This document shows, piece by piece, positions 24,701 to 38,383 of a DNA stretch of 64,000 nt. The stretch covers positions 1-64,000 of the forward strand of contig JAODTK010005637.1 of the NCBI GenBank assembly GCA_026419785.1, in the 5' to 3' direction. Positions within the stretch are counted from its first letter, which is position 1. Each line of letters starts with the position of its first letter. The stretch is from Sclerodactyla briareus (lineage: Eukaryota > Echinodermata > Holothuroidea > Dendrochirotida > Sclerodactylidae). The position numbers and the translations under genes were made by a program. The notes under the pieces are model-generated. The model was not told where the DNA came from. It did not search any database and saw only the letters and a program-made list of their open reading frames with translations.

Positions 24701-27700
24701 GGTTTTGCCTACGTAAACGGCTTACTGAAGATGAACGGGGACTCATGCCAGGAAACGGCTGACATAGGGCTGCCGGATTTTTTCGGGCTGACTAAGTCTC
24801 GCCTTGTTAAAGCGACTGGGCCTAGTAGCCAGTCTAGTCGACGTCCTTGTTCTCTGCTGAGTCAGATCTCGCCTGCTCCTCTGTCCGTCTAACTCCGTGG
24901 ACCCCATGACCTTGTCTTTGGAGCAGTCATCACCTTCACCGTCGGACTCGCTTACACCCAACAGCACGTTCCCGCTCGATCGACCCTATATTTCGCTGAG
25001 ACAGAACTTTCATCCCAATTACGGAGCCCCGGCTCACCCCGGTTAGCCGTTCCTCCCCCACAGCCGCCCTATTATGGGTCGGGCAATGCCGGACTCCACT
25101 GACAGCAAAGTGCCATGGTGGTGGGGCGTTCCATGTTCCCGCAGGACTTGTCTCATTGAGCCTCTAGAGACTCCAGCGCCGTGACCATATCTTCCGACCT
25201 TCCCGAACTGGGTCTGCCCCCCTCTGGAGGCCTGGGTAGGCTCTCCAGAGCTGTGAACCGTCTCTCCGGCCGTCCCTGAGCCGTGGTCGACCTCTTCCGC
25301 TCTCCCGGAGCTGTGGTCGGACCTTCTCGGCCCTCCTGATCCATGGGCTCTCCTCGCCGAGGGTAGCCCTCCGGTTTTTCTCCAGACCGTGGTCTGACTC
25401 TATCAGCCGCCGAGCCAGAGGGTTAGCCCTCCCGGCTCCTCCGGAGCCTCCATCCGAATTTGTCTTGACTCTCCTGAGCCAGACCGGCCCTCCCGGGCCA
25501 GGGTTCAACTTTCCCTGGCTCTTCAACTCTTCAACTCTTCAACTTTCCCGAGCCACTGCTCCCCTGAGCAGTGGATCGGCTCACCCACGCGTTCCATAGC
25601 CGGAAGTTCGAATCTTACTGCACCCCTGTGTGAGATCGGCCCTGCCAAGCCCGAGGATCAGGGCTGCAGACTCTCCACGCAGTGATCAGACCTTTCCTGC
25701 CCTCATGAGACCAGGTCAACTCCGAGAGCAGTGAGTTGGCCTCCCGTGGTCCGACTCTTTATGCCCTCCGGGCCAGGTGGTACTCCCAAGCCGCGGCCAG
25801 AGCCACGGACCTACTCTTTTGACACTCCGGAACCAGGCTCCCACCCAGCCGTGGCAGTCTCAGGGGGCGGGGACGACCCTATCCGAAGCCAGGCCAGCTG
25901 TTCGAAGCAGGGGCGACCCCAAGGGCAGTCCAGAGCCGTGAAAGACTCTCCAGGCCAGCCGGCTCTCTCGAGCCAGGTGGATCCCCCGGGCCGTGGGTCG
26001 GCTTCCTCCCCCCCCTGGGCGGGGTCGTCTCCTCCCCCGGGCCATGGGTCTGTCAAGTTGACCCTTTGGCCACCCGGAGCCTCTTTCGGCCCACAGAGCC
26101 AGGTCCGCGTATGTGGGTCGGGTTTACCGTCAAAAGACTTACCCCTTTACCGTCGGAATTCTATTCGCGGGTGAGGGGTCAGGCACGGGTGTCCGTTGCG
26201 GGCACAGCGCTGGTACTGGGTGAAAGAAAGTTCTTTCGTCAATGCATTCAACTCTTCTTCTATGTAGTCAGCTTCTCTCTCCGGCATCGAGGGCTTTCTC
26301 ATTCCGGGGATAGAGAGCCTCGCAAAACCGCATATCTCTGAGCAAGGTTTCGCTCAGGGTTCACACGAGCACGGCCACGTTTGCACATGAGCCTGGACGA
26401 GAGTCGGCCCTCCTTGTTCCCCCGAGCTACACTTCTTCGCGAGACGTATGCGAGCGTCTGTGGGGTTTACCACACGAAGTTCGTTTCATGCTGCTTTTCC
26501 AACACAGTCTCGGCCTAGCCGGCACGTGGGCTGCTCTGCATCTACAAGCGTCCAACGCCGCCCTGTTCGTTATTGGCACAGACCCAGCCTCCAGTGGCTC
26601 CTGTGGCAGTCTGGTGCAAGTGCAAAAAAAAAAACAAAAAAATGTGGGGTGAGTTGAGTTAGTGAAATAGATTTCACAAAACTTACGGATTTGTGAATCT
26701 GAACAACGAATACTTACCCCATATTGGACGTACCCACCCTACCGTCCCCACTTCCGGGCCATCACGGGGCGTCCTGCTTCGTCGGATCGCGGGCCTTCGC
26801 CCCTCAATCCCTTGCGACTTGCCTTAGGAAAAAATGAGAAGGCGATAGGGTTGCCAGCCGGACTCTGTAAAAGATTGCCAGATGTTCAATGGCGCGGGGT
26901 GTGGGGGGGGCAATGTGCAATATGGCGTAAGTATTCGTAGTCACAGATGCACAAACCAGTAAGTGATTTGTGAAAGACAATACAGTCGACTGCTAGCCGT
27001 GACAGTGATGGCTGTGGAACTCCTGCAGTCTTGGTGGTCTTTGGGGCCTTTCTGCTAGTGTGGCTGCCAAATAGAAGCTCTAAGAGGAACAGGTCACTGT
27101 ATTTACAGAACACTATCAGTCTGCAACCCTTAGGGGACTCACGGACAAATGAAAGGTGGTGTCAGTCCAAACCCGATGCTTATGACATTCTGTTATAGAG
27201 GTTCAAAGGCCAAAGGGGGCAAAGGTTGTTGCATGGTATTGCACTAGTCCAAAAAGCATCCCACCATGTCATCATACTTGCACAAACCTGCAAATATTCT
27301 CTGTTTCCATTAGATTTAAAGTCCAACAAGGTCATTTCCGATTAAGTCCGGTGGTATTCTGTTGTTTTGTTGGGTCAGGTTGAAGTTGGTGGTATCCGAG
27401 GCAACGTCTGCAAGACCAGATCTTGATTTACTATTACTACATAGCAATCGACTGAATGAATGGAAAACATTCACTTTTGGAATATTCAAAGCATAGTACA
27501 GTGTCAACGATGCCAGAAACTTGTAATCTCATTGGTTGAGAAAGCTCATTTTGAGCCTGAAAAAAAAAACCCAAAGCAATATGACTGTCCCAGGCAGTGC
27601 TACTGTTCGTATGCTGTCCAAAAGTAATAATTTTTCAGAGACCTGTTGAAAATGAGGTATGAATTGAAAGGTATGAATTGAAAGGTATTATTCATATTAT

Positions 27701-30700
27701 TTCAATTTCTGATTCTGAATGCTCAACATGATACAAACTTCTATTTTTCTCTTATTGCAAGTGGTTTGGTCGTAGAACTAGACCTGCCATTTGTGTAGTG
27801 GTTACTTTAGTGCAACAATGTATTCTCTCAAATCAAAGTTGAAGCCAATTTGTTCAACACAAAGATATAGTTCATGCAAAAATATGGGGCAACTGCAAGT
27901 CAAGTCATTACAAGCAAGTCACTGTACAAAGTCGACCGAAGCAATTCTTGTCAAGTTGCCAGCACTTTTCAACCCAGAGTCTCAGTGGAGACTAATCACA
28001 CACATCTCAATAAGGAATATGCATGTTCTCCGCTTTTGAGGGGAAAAAGGAAAGTTGATCTTTCTAAATTCATTTCAAAATATTGTTGACATTTTGTTTT
28101 TAGGTTAGCAGGTGCTCCTCAGAATACAAACTACAAAATATAAGCTATTGCCTCCCATCATTTCCACCCTAACATTGCCTGTCTTGCTGCCTTTTCCTCA
28201 TTACAAACACCATTACATACTCATCATAGCTAAATGGGCTGGAGTTCCACCAACTGCAAGTCATAAATAACTATATTGAGTCCAGGCCCAAAAGAACTCT
28301 CCCGATCACCTGGGCTGCCTGGCAGCCTATAAAATCATATTCCTGCCTAGAGAAGCAAAATCAAAGCCGTGCTCAGGATTCAAACCCACATCCTCCCTAT
28401 CCAAGCACAATCACCAGACAACTAGGTTATGTTGACTCAACCTAGTATGGAGAGATTGGGTCAAAACCTCAATATTTACCAGAACTTGATTTACTATTAC
28501 TACATATGATTGAATGACAGAAGACTTCTACTCTTAAAATACTCCAATCATAGTTATGTACATGCCAAACGTTGCCTGAATCTTGTAATCTCATTGGTGG
28601 AAAAAGTTATCTTTAAGCCTGGAGAAACGACAACTAGCTGTCTGGCCAGAATTCAAACTCACATCCTCCTGGTTCGAGCACAATCACCTGACAACTAGGT
28701 TATGTGACCCAACCTAGTATGAAGAGATTTGGTCAAATTACCATGTGACCTACTGCCCGAATCAGTACATGTGTATTGAAGCATACGGTGGCAGGTCCAC
28801 GGTCATGTTCATATATCATCTGTACACTATGCACCTTCCTCTTACCTACAGGATATCATCGCGGGATGGCTAGAGTTACGTTCCCTGATGCGATGCAGCG
28901 CAGGGTTGGTCTCTGCCGTCCTACAGCTGCGGGCGGTCTGGATCAGCCTCCTAGAGATGAAACTGAGACGGTAACTAATGGTTAGTCATACACTTATCAT
29001 CTTATCTGTGAAAGGGGAGGGGGGGAGATTATGAGGGATGGGAGGCAGTGGGTGGTAACTACAAGGCATACCATGCCACTATCATCTCCTCTGTGAAAGG
29101 GGAGGGGTGGGTTATGAGAGGTGGGAGATGGTGGGAGGTAACTAATGGCCTATTCATACACTCTCATCTCACTGTGAAAAGGAGTGGGGGTGGGCCAAAG
29201 GGGGGGAGATGAATGGGGGGGGGGAGTAAATATGGCTAGTCATGAACAAATCAGCACCTTCTCGAAATGGGTTGGGTCTACAGGGTGGGGGCGGTGAGTG
29301 GAGGTTAACCAATGCATAGATGCACAATCATCCCCATCTCTGAGAAAGGGAGAGAATGGGTTCTGAGGGAGGTGAGATGGGGGTGGATGGTAGCTCATGG
29401 CGTATAGTCCTGCACAAATCGTCTCCATTTATGAAAAGGGTAGAGAGTCGGTCCGGTTACTAGTGGCCTAGTCATGCATAACATCACATCTAGCAAGGGG
29501 TAGGGACTGGGTCCAGCAGGGCGGGAGATGAGGGTAGGAGGTAACTGATGGCCTAGTCAGGCACGACCATCTTCATCACATAAAATAAAATCTCTGGAGA
29601 AAGAAAGACAAAAACATTAACAACTTGCACAACGGTACTTCTGGATTTTAGTTTTATGATAATCGCCAATCAATTGAAGATTTTCATAATAAGTGAAAAA
29701 AAACACATTATCATAAACTCCTGGATTTGTGACTGTACCAACCAATGGGATCTCAAACCTTCACCAGAATGATGTAATGGCACTGATACACAATCAAATA
29801 GCATTACCAAGTTCAAACAAAGATAACAGCTGTGAATGGGTCCAGAAAGTGTGATGGGGAGGAAGCACATTTTGAAGGGGTCACATATGGTTTCCATTGA
29901 ACTGCATGTCGCTGATGCAGATCCTTGAGGAGATGTTATTACCACAAACTCATTATATGGTGATGATTCAAGCATTGTGCCCTCCATTCAATTACTGAAT
30001 TTTCCCCATGATTGTTTGAGTCTCAGCGAGGTCGATGAATAGTTGTACATGGGGGTTACACAGTAAATGATGTCATTCCTGTGCTTTGAAGGAGTTGGTA
30101 TTGGCAGAAGAATTCCATTGATATTCACTCTCTCCTTCTTTAGGGAATGAACAATTTTGATAAGCTTTCATTCAAGGTCCCAGTCCTAATTTCTTGGTTT
30201 CAGGGTTTTCTAAAAATATAGAACAGGGATTTGTTTTACTGTTTTACTTGACTAATATTAAAATTATCCAGTGATCAGCTGTTGTTCACCCGCACCATAA
30301 CAACAAAGAAGATATAGCACATTCGCAAGTGTTCTGTATTGCTCAGTCATATGAAAAATTTTTGATTTTTGACATTCTGATCAGAGACTGAAGTCATGAA
30401 GTGGACAGCAGCAGAGGCCAGCTGGAGATCAAACATCAGGAGAGGGTGTTGGCCAGCAAGCTGGCTGAATTCTGGACGTGCCGTCAAATACACAATAACG
30501 AAGACCTCACAGACAGACCTACAGACAGGATACAGGGGACCATCGTCTGGTATGTATCGAGGTGAACATTGGAGTGAAAGTGGCTGGTCGTAGCGTGGCC
30601 GACTCGCATGCTGGAGGTACCAGGTGTTTCGAACCCCACTGACATCACCATTTTTTTTCAACGCTTCACTCCTCTCACATGTAGCTTCCATTCACATCGC

Positions 30701-33700
30701 TTTGAGCGAATGCCAAATGTAGTCCGGGAGAACAGGAACTTATCAACCCGTGGTGTTGCTTAAATTTTTGAGCACTTTTGAGAAGGAGAGGCCTCAATAC
30801 TCAAACTTCACTGATGTCTATCCATGCCTCATATCTGGTCTTCATCCTATTGAGACTCCAATAGGGTGCATCAAAGTATATTCTAGAACTCTGGATTTAT
30901 TTGTCTACCGAGCGACACTGAATCCATAACTTTTGAAGCTTTGTACGGTCGATAGTGAACAGGATTTGGGGAGTGAAAGTGGCTTCTCGGTAGAGTGTCC
31001 GACCCGAATGCTAGTGGTACCAAGATCAATCCCGCCGAATCACCATTGAACATTCCAATCGTGGTTTTACTTATTTCAATCTACCTGTAATGAAGAAGAA
31101 GTCCTAAGTGCTTGAATCAATTGACAACCATAGTGAAGGTTACATCAAAGGATAGGTGGGTCATTATTATTAATTATTTAATTTTTTTGGTATTTGGAAT
31201 TTTGTGTCTCTTTCTAGTGCTCTTTATCTCATCTTAACATTTAACCATTGTTGCTCCTGTGATCTATTATCTTGTACTCTTTTAGTAACGTTCTACTTTC
31301 TTTCTGCAAAGCATTTCAGAATTTCATCTTGTTATACAGGTGCTAATATGATGTGTTCCATCCTATCATATCATCAAGGTGAAGAATTGTGCTATTAGGG
31401 GGTTACTAGACAAACCGCTGAATTCCCAGAAATAAAGTCCAGACAATGAAATCCTGGAAACTGTGCCTAAAAATACCCTCTCCACAGTGACACAGTCGCT
31501 GGGGGTGTATTTGGTTTTGAATGGAAATAGGAACATGAATAGTGGTGCTTTTCATGGGGCACACTGAGTGAAAATTGTGAGAAGTTGACAGGGGTGAGAG
31601 TTGTGCTGATAGGGAGGTGGATTTCAGCAGCAACTGGCTGAATTTTCAGATGGGGATACAAGCACACCACTTGTGGAAGACTTCATCGAAGGTAATCCGA
31701 TGCAAGGGTCTATTCAGATATGTATAGCTCTCATAGCAAATGGAGAGGTGGAGAGGAGGTCAAGAATGTCTGCTCATGATGGGAGCTGGATTAAAATCCT
31801 TGTATAGGGTCATCCTAAAAATATAATCCCTTATCACTTTTTAAATTATACTTTTCCACATTTCAGCACATTACTTGGTAATAGGAATTGTATTTTGCAT
31901 CCCCATTTAAAATTAAGGGACGGTAATAAGTGAGCTTAGAGCATCAGCAGTCAAAACGTGCCAGTTATTTTGTACCCATAATCAACCCTGGGGTTTTTTT
32001 GGGTTTACAGCGGAACCAAAGGAGATGGAGTAGGGGGGGGGAGGGGATTCGATAATGTTGCCTTGCTCCAAGAAAAATTCGACAAATTGCGAGACCTCCC
32101 TCGATCATAAGTACAAAGTAACTGCACAGAACACCAGAACATGTAGTAAACGAGCTGTGTTTTGTTTTTTTTGCAGACCTCTCTAAATGGAGAAACCGTA
32201 TGATGAAACGCTTACTTTTAGCGAGGTGTTGTTATATGTTTGTTTGTTGTTTGTAATTTAAAAATTGGCCAGAGTTATGTTTTGCAGTATGTATGTTTGC
32301 CCGTGTTTTAGAGCGCTTTCTGGTTTATCATTCCCACCACCCTTACTCCCCAGCTCCCACGGCTTGCATACCACCACCACATCTGAGTGATGGTAAACAG
32401 TTGCAAAGCCAAGTGTGAATCACACATGGCAAGGAAGATCACACCTCTTATAATTGACAGCAAATTGACTTACTGATTAGAATGTTTGATCCTAGCCAGA
32501 ACTGAAGGTAAGGGGGTCTCTATTGCCTCCTAATCATAGTCCTCTTTTGCGTCTGCAGTACCAGAGGGGTAGTAGTGCACATAATTCACCAGCCAGAAGC
32601 AAGAATGCCACCCCCCAATCCCATCAAGGGGGGATACCAGATCAAAGACTTCTTTGTCCCCGATGGATGTAAAGGAATGCTTTTGGCATATCTCAAGATT
32701 TCTATTTGCGTAATGGGCTGTATGCTGCAGCCGAGAAGGAGAAGTTGTTGGGGTAGGTTATTTGAAGCCCTACAATGTTATTGATTTAAGAGGGTGAGGA
32801 GTCAAAGGAAGAAAACAGTTCAAAACCATTATTCTTCAGCAAGAGGATTCGTTGGATTCCACCATTCCTTTCGTTGCTCATGATAACTTATTTCTTTGAG
32901 GAGACAGTTAAGAAAAGCATCCAAGTCAATAATACCAGAAAATTTTGCCAACATCTTCTCATTGTCGTGAAGGCGAAAAGTTAGATTCATAATTCTAATT
33001 TCGTGGAATGTTCCCTGTGGCAAAACATATACATTTGTTGGGAGCCGGCCATCTTTTTTAAAAAAATCACGACTGCTCACACCAGTTTTCTCCAGAATGA
33101 AGAATTTGAGTGCGTAATTTTGACTGAATTTTCTTCTTGTAGGGTTGAGTTATCGATGATGGCATTATTTTCAATAATGCCATTGAGCATTTTCTCAAAT
33201 ATTTCACCAGGCGAATGGACTTTAACAGGAGCTATTTGCTTTATTGTCCAAAAAATTCGCAGTTTCACCATCATCCTTTCACACTGAATTCCTCACATCA
33301 TGGGTAACATGGTCATGACAGCTCTCACAGAACTCTCCAACTTGGTTCCTTGTAAGTAGCTTGTCTTGTGTTGAGACGTTGATATATTTCTCGTGATTTC
33401 CTGCTGCTTTACCCCGGCAGCACAGCATCATTACATTTTCTGCAGTGCGCCACACTCCTGTAGTCCGTCTGCTCTGTATCAACGTCTTGGTCCAAATTGT
33501 AATTTTGCCTTCTCAGTATGAACGCGCACTCACCCTGATAGAGAACCCCCGCTTGAATATTGCAATTTTTTTCGATGAATGGTTTATACCATCTAACAGC
33601 GTGTTACAATAACGAATTGAGGACTACTGTTTCAGCAGTTGGACAATGGAAACATGGCTAAAAATAATATCTTCCAAAGAAAACTTAACAATTTGAAAAG

Positions 33701-36700
33701 CGTTGATACAGAAGACCAGTGCTAGGGCAGTGCAGAAATGCATGCGGAAAAAGGAAAGCAGGAAAAAATTGGAAAATATATCGCCGTCTTAACACAGACT
33801 ACTAGCAGCAGGTTTCTCTTTCCAGTTTTTTGTAGATCTTTTGGGGCATAGTAGACCACATCTTCCTTGGTCTCCAAGGGAGCCTTTCCAGTAGTCCATG
33901 TCAGTACCTCTACGAGGCCCTCATCGAGTTGAACATGTCCATAACCATCCAAGTCTTCACACCCATAGACTAACTCCAGCTGGAGATCTTCATTCTTCAT
34001 ATATCCCACCATGTCCTCTTTTGCCCTCTGGTTTCTGGCCACATCGCAAACTCACTCTCCTAATGTCTTTCATCTTAGTGCCCAACATTAACGGACATGA
34101 AACATGGATCTATTCACAAAAGTGTTTTAATAAAACTGAGCCCAAGTTTTAAAAACCGAACCTTGCCACATGAGGCCCAGGCCGCATTGTTCTTTGGATT
34201 TGAGGGTAAAAGTATAATATGTGGTTGTTGAAGTACCCCACCCCCCTCTGTAAGCCATATCCCCCCCCTCTATATTTCCACTCTGCGTTGATAGATTGCA
34301 GCAAAACCTTTCATGACAAGAGTTACGTTTGAAATTCAGAGTGGCAACGTGACCCATTATTTGGAAGGAATGGGGTGTAGGAAGGGGGTAAAGATAGGGG
34401 AAGGGAGGGGGGGGGGGTAAAGGAATAAGGAACAGGGTAGATAGACGAGCCATTCAATTCTGAAGATTCCTGTTTAAACCCCGGATTTTGGATGTACTGC
34501 GTCTTCCTTTTTCAAATCATTACAGAATCTATACTTCAAATGTAGCTTGTATCTAAAAAATAAGCAGTTGCTGGAAGTGCCCAACATGAAGAATAGGCAG
34601 CATTAATGAGAGTATGCTTTTTGCAAAAGTATTATGTACTAATTTGACATTTGCAACCACAAACCTTATTAGTCGACATCCCCTAAAAATATTGTTTAAT
34701 GTTTACCGGTCCTTGAAATCGTGTAAGCAGGTTTTTGCGGTCCCAGGCTGTTCGCATAAACACCACTTGAATGTCCTGCCAAGTAAGGTAAAAGTAACCA
34801 TGTTGTATACTTGGTGGTCCGGTGTTACCATGTCAAATGTCATCACACTAGTGACCACACACATTGTATTATGTATTGGCAACGTGAAAGAATTCTGCAA
34901 CCATGACGGATGCTCATGGGCCAAGATTGGTATGGTAAAACAGTGGACCCTAGGAATGCAAATGCTAACGTTGTCAATATTCCTGCAATTTTGTTCACAA
35001 GTATATATATATATTTTGGATACAGTTATTGAACATTGCTTTGTTGTCATGAAGGAATTTATCAAGTGCAGCCACGGAAGCTTGCAGCAGATCCATTGAA
35101 TCCCGGAGCCAGCTATGACCCATGCCATAGGTCCTCCATGCCTGGGTTAGGAAACTACCTCAAACTTCATTCAATCGAATCACAGTGGAGTTACACTCGA
35201 TCAGTTTTGAGGTTGTAAGTAATTCAACAACTATATTTATTTTCTGTAATCTTAGTCCTGGCTGATTTCTGCCTCTGATTATGTCAGTCCTTTCGTAACA
35301 TGGACCTTTCCGTCTGTGATGCATTCCATGGTCATTACCAACCCTAAAGCGACTGGAGAGAAGCAGGCTGCCAACAACCAGATAACGTAATTCTTACACA
35401 TCCTTCCTCTCTTATAGTGCTATCAACATTTCTCAGTATGCGAGCAGGGCGGGATTGTCACCGTCACTGAGCTTGTAACCTGAAGTCGGAATAAGACTAG
35501 GCTTTTGTGAATCACTCATTCAGAACTATGGGATTTAATTCATGAAGTTAACACATTGCTGATAGCATTTGGTAAATTGCTCTCAACTTATCACAAAATA
35601 TGTGATTCTACAGCCACAGGAAAAAGCAAAGTAACACTAATTCATAAAATAATGAGGAGATTTCCCTAATTACACTGACACACTGCTGAGAACCACAGAA
35701 CTTGCTTCTTCTCTCAGAACTGATGTATTTTCTACAAACGCTAGGAAGGAGACCTCATTCATTTAATGCAATTTTTCCAATTTTTCAGAAAGGCAACTGG
35801 TCTCTTCTTGTAATTACAGGCCAATGAGTTTTACCAGTGTGGTTTGCAAGGTGATTGAATCAATCATTCAAGATCATATGTCGGTTTTTTCGATATTATA
35901 GTCCTAGTCTCCGGGGTTCTCATCATGGTTTTCAGAAAAATCATTCGTGTTTGACTCTCTTAGAATTTATGGAAGATGTTACAGTGCAGTTGACAACGGC
36001 AGTGCTGTTGAGTATAATTTTCCTAACCTTCCAAAAAGCTTTTGATAAGGTTCCTATTAGCGTCTCTTGCTTACATGAAACGTTTTCGGCATTAAGGGGA
36101 ATGTCCTTGATTGGATTCGTCAGTGGCTTCTCAATAGGGAACAATGAATTGTCATCAACGGGTGTTCGTCTCCTTGGCAAAAAAGGCCACTATTGGTGTT
36201 CCCCAAGAATCGGTTCTGGGCCTTTACTTTTCGTGTGCTTATATTTGACGATCTGAAGAGTCGGTGCATTCAAGAGTTGAAAAGTTTGCAGCCGATACCC
36301 AACTTGTATCGGGAGGTTACTTCAACCAATGATGTTGCAATTGTCCCGAGGAGCTTGCTATAATCTCGCAAATGTCTTTCGATTGGCAATGTTGTTCAAT
36401 GCCGATAGTGAAATTTATGCATTTTGGTTTCCTTTCCACAATCGCAACGCGTCTTTTAAGTGAATTTGGAGATATTCATCAGATGAATTTCAGAAAGGAT
36501 CTTGGGTGCATTTCGATCTTCTTTGAAACCTTCTAGCAGTGTGCTGAAGCTGCGAGGAAAGGTAACTGGGATTCTGGCTTGATTAGACTTCAATTCAGTT
36601 TTCCTTGAAAAATATTGTGTCAGGTTGTTTAAGCAGCTGGGGAGACCATCACCTTGAGTATTCTGTCCAAGTAGGAATCCATATTTCTCGAAAGACCAGC

Positions 36701-38350
36701 AATTAATTGAAAACGTTGAAAGGGCTACTAGATCAATATAATCTCTTGGAGATTTACCTTACGAAGAGAGATTACGGCGTCTCGGTCTAACTTCAATGTA
36801 ATGAGACCAATTCATGGTGAATTTTGATTCCGGTTTTTAATTGTTTCATGGTTTTGAGGGCCTTCCCTTCCACTATTTCTTTGAGTTTTCCGAAGTTTTC
36901 CCAACCAATAGGGGTCATTGCCTCAAGCTTCTTGGTAAACGATGTAACATTGACATTCATAACTATTTCTTCTTCGCAGAGTTTTTAGAGGGGAATAGCC
37001 TTCCTGAAGAGTTGTTCTTTCTAAGAGGGTGAATTGCATTCAAGAACAGTCTTGATTCATTTTTCAAGAATTGTGGGCAAATTCTTAGAACATTTGGGTG
37101 TTCTTCTCTTTTGGTATGTTGTGGCTTCGGTTTCTCTCATGAGGATTTGTCCTCGTTACCCTTCCTTTTTCACTAAACTAAACTATAAACTATTGTAATA
37201 GAGGTCAACTGTTGCCCTCGCCTCCCCAAAGTTTCCAAAAAAGACTCATCACTGAGCACTTTTGATTCCTTGACTGAAGTCCGGAAATCTATGTCAAGTC
37301 ATAGACCGTGTGTGTGTGTATGTGTGTATGTGACGCGGCTTGTAAGCGCATACTTGACGCCCCCTGGAGGGTGAAGCCCTACTGTATGTGGTTCCCCAAT
37401 CTGAGTACATGATCCCTATTTTTTTGGGGTCGTCAAAGGTCATTAGAGGTCAAAGTCTGACATCCTTGTGAAGAGATAATTCCATAAACACTCAAACCCG
37501 GTGGGGTTCATATCGCGTTGAAAAATTTGATGTAGCTTTCCTTATGGGGAGGAGAAGCACCCTATTTTTCATTTTGGAGGGGGGGTCAATTTTGGGCAAA
37601 AAATTGATATTTGGGCCATTTCACAGCTTGTGAAGTTCATAACTCGCCCCCACCTCGGGTGGTCGATGGATGAAGCTCATACTTGGTATGTGGGTTTTCC
37701 CTAAAATGAGTACATGTCCTATTGTTTTGGGGTCATGTTCAAAGTCATCTAGGTCATTAAGATAAAAGTCTGAAATCATGGATGATACGTCCGACACTTG
37801 GTCCAGAAGGCTTGGTCCAAGCAAGCTGAAATGTAGTGAGTAGCTTCGTTATGGGAAATACACGACCCTATTGTTTTTTTTTTGTGTGGACTGGGGTCCA
37901 GGTTTGGAGAATTTGGAAAATTGTGAAAATGATATTTTGGTCAATTCAGCTGTTCACACATATCTTTTTGGGGGGAAAACCCCCCCCCTCCACCCGAGAA
38001 TGAAGCTCATACTGACACGGCAAATTGATGTAGCTCATACTTGGCGTGTGGCCCCTAATGATAACCTGATCCCTAGTTAACCTTGGTCGAAGGAATAATG
38101 ATGTTAACACCTTGAAGTGAAGGTCATAAAGGCATCGGAATCACCAATCCTCTTGGCTTTCTGGGTCCTGCATTTGTGTGTGTGTGGCGGCATCTTTGTG
38201 TGTCAATTTTGCCCGTTAGTTAGCAGGGTATCTGAAACTCGTTAATGTTCCTGATAAAAAATGACTTAGCATTAGGTTTGGATTAGCTATTTTTAGCTCA
38301 AACAGCTATGCGGTTGAGATTATTGTTGATTGCCATGTATTCTATCATAT

Positions 38351-38383
<33 letters not shown>

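Larger units (their letters stand above)
21500..26990 (+). mobile_element. DIRS-like retroelement with inverted termini, decayed
   Basis: The left end (clear from 21603: CTTACCCCATATTGCACTTT) recurs inverted at 26870-26931, and similarity runs about 120 bp inward (GGCAATCTTTT...AGTCCGG.TGGCAACCC). Near the right end, 26665-26735 (ACGAATACTTACCCCATATTGG) is inverted relative to 26915-26990. This resembles the internal complementary region of DIRS elements. The interior is markedly GC-rich, unlike the flanks. A gag-like Cys-rich frame is visible; no reverse transcriptase or tyrosine recombinase motif was found. A DNA transposon with long inverted repeats is the alternative. It sits in a DHX34 intron. 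Confidence 0.65.

Noticed and set aside
25153-26174. Pro/Gly-rich open frames of up to 147 codons on both strands
   Set aside because: Artefacts of a GC-rich degenerate minisatellite in which stop codons are rare.
30570-30645. Possible tRNA gene
   Set aside because: A and B boxes are present but there is no acceptor-stem pairing, and a worn copy lies 400 bp away, so it is SINE-like.
34614-35128. 161- and 141-codon frames on opposite strands
   Set aside because: About one frame this long is expected by chance in 64 kb at this base composition; no domain, splice context or repeat kinship.
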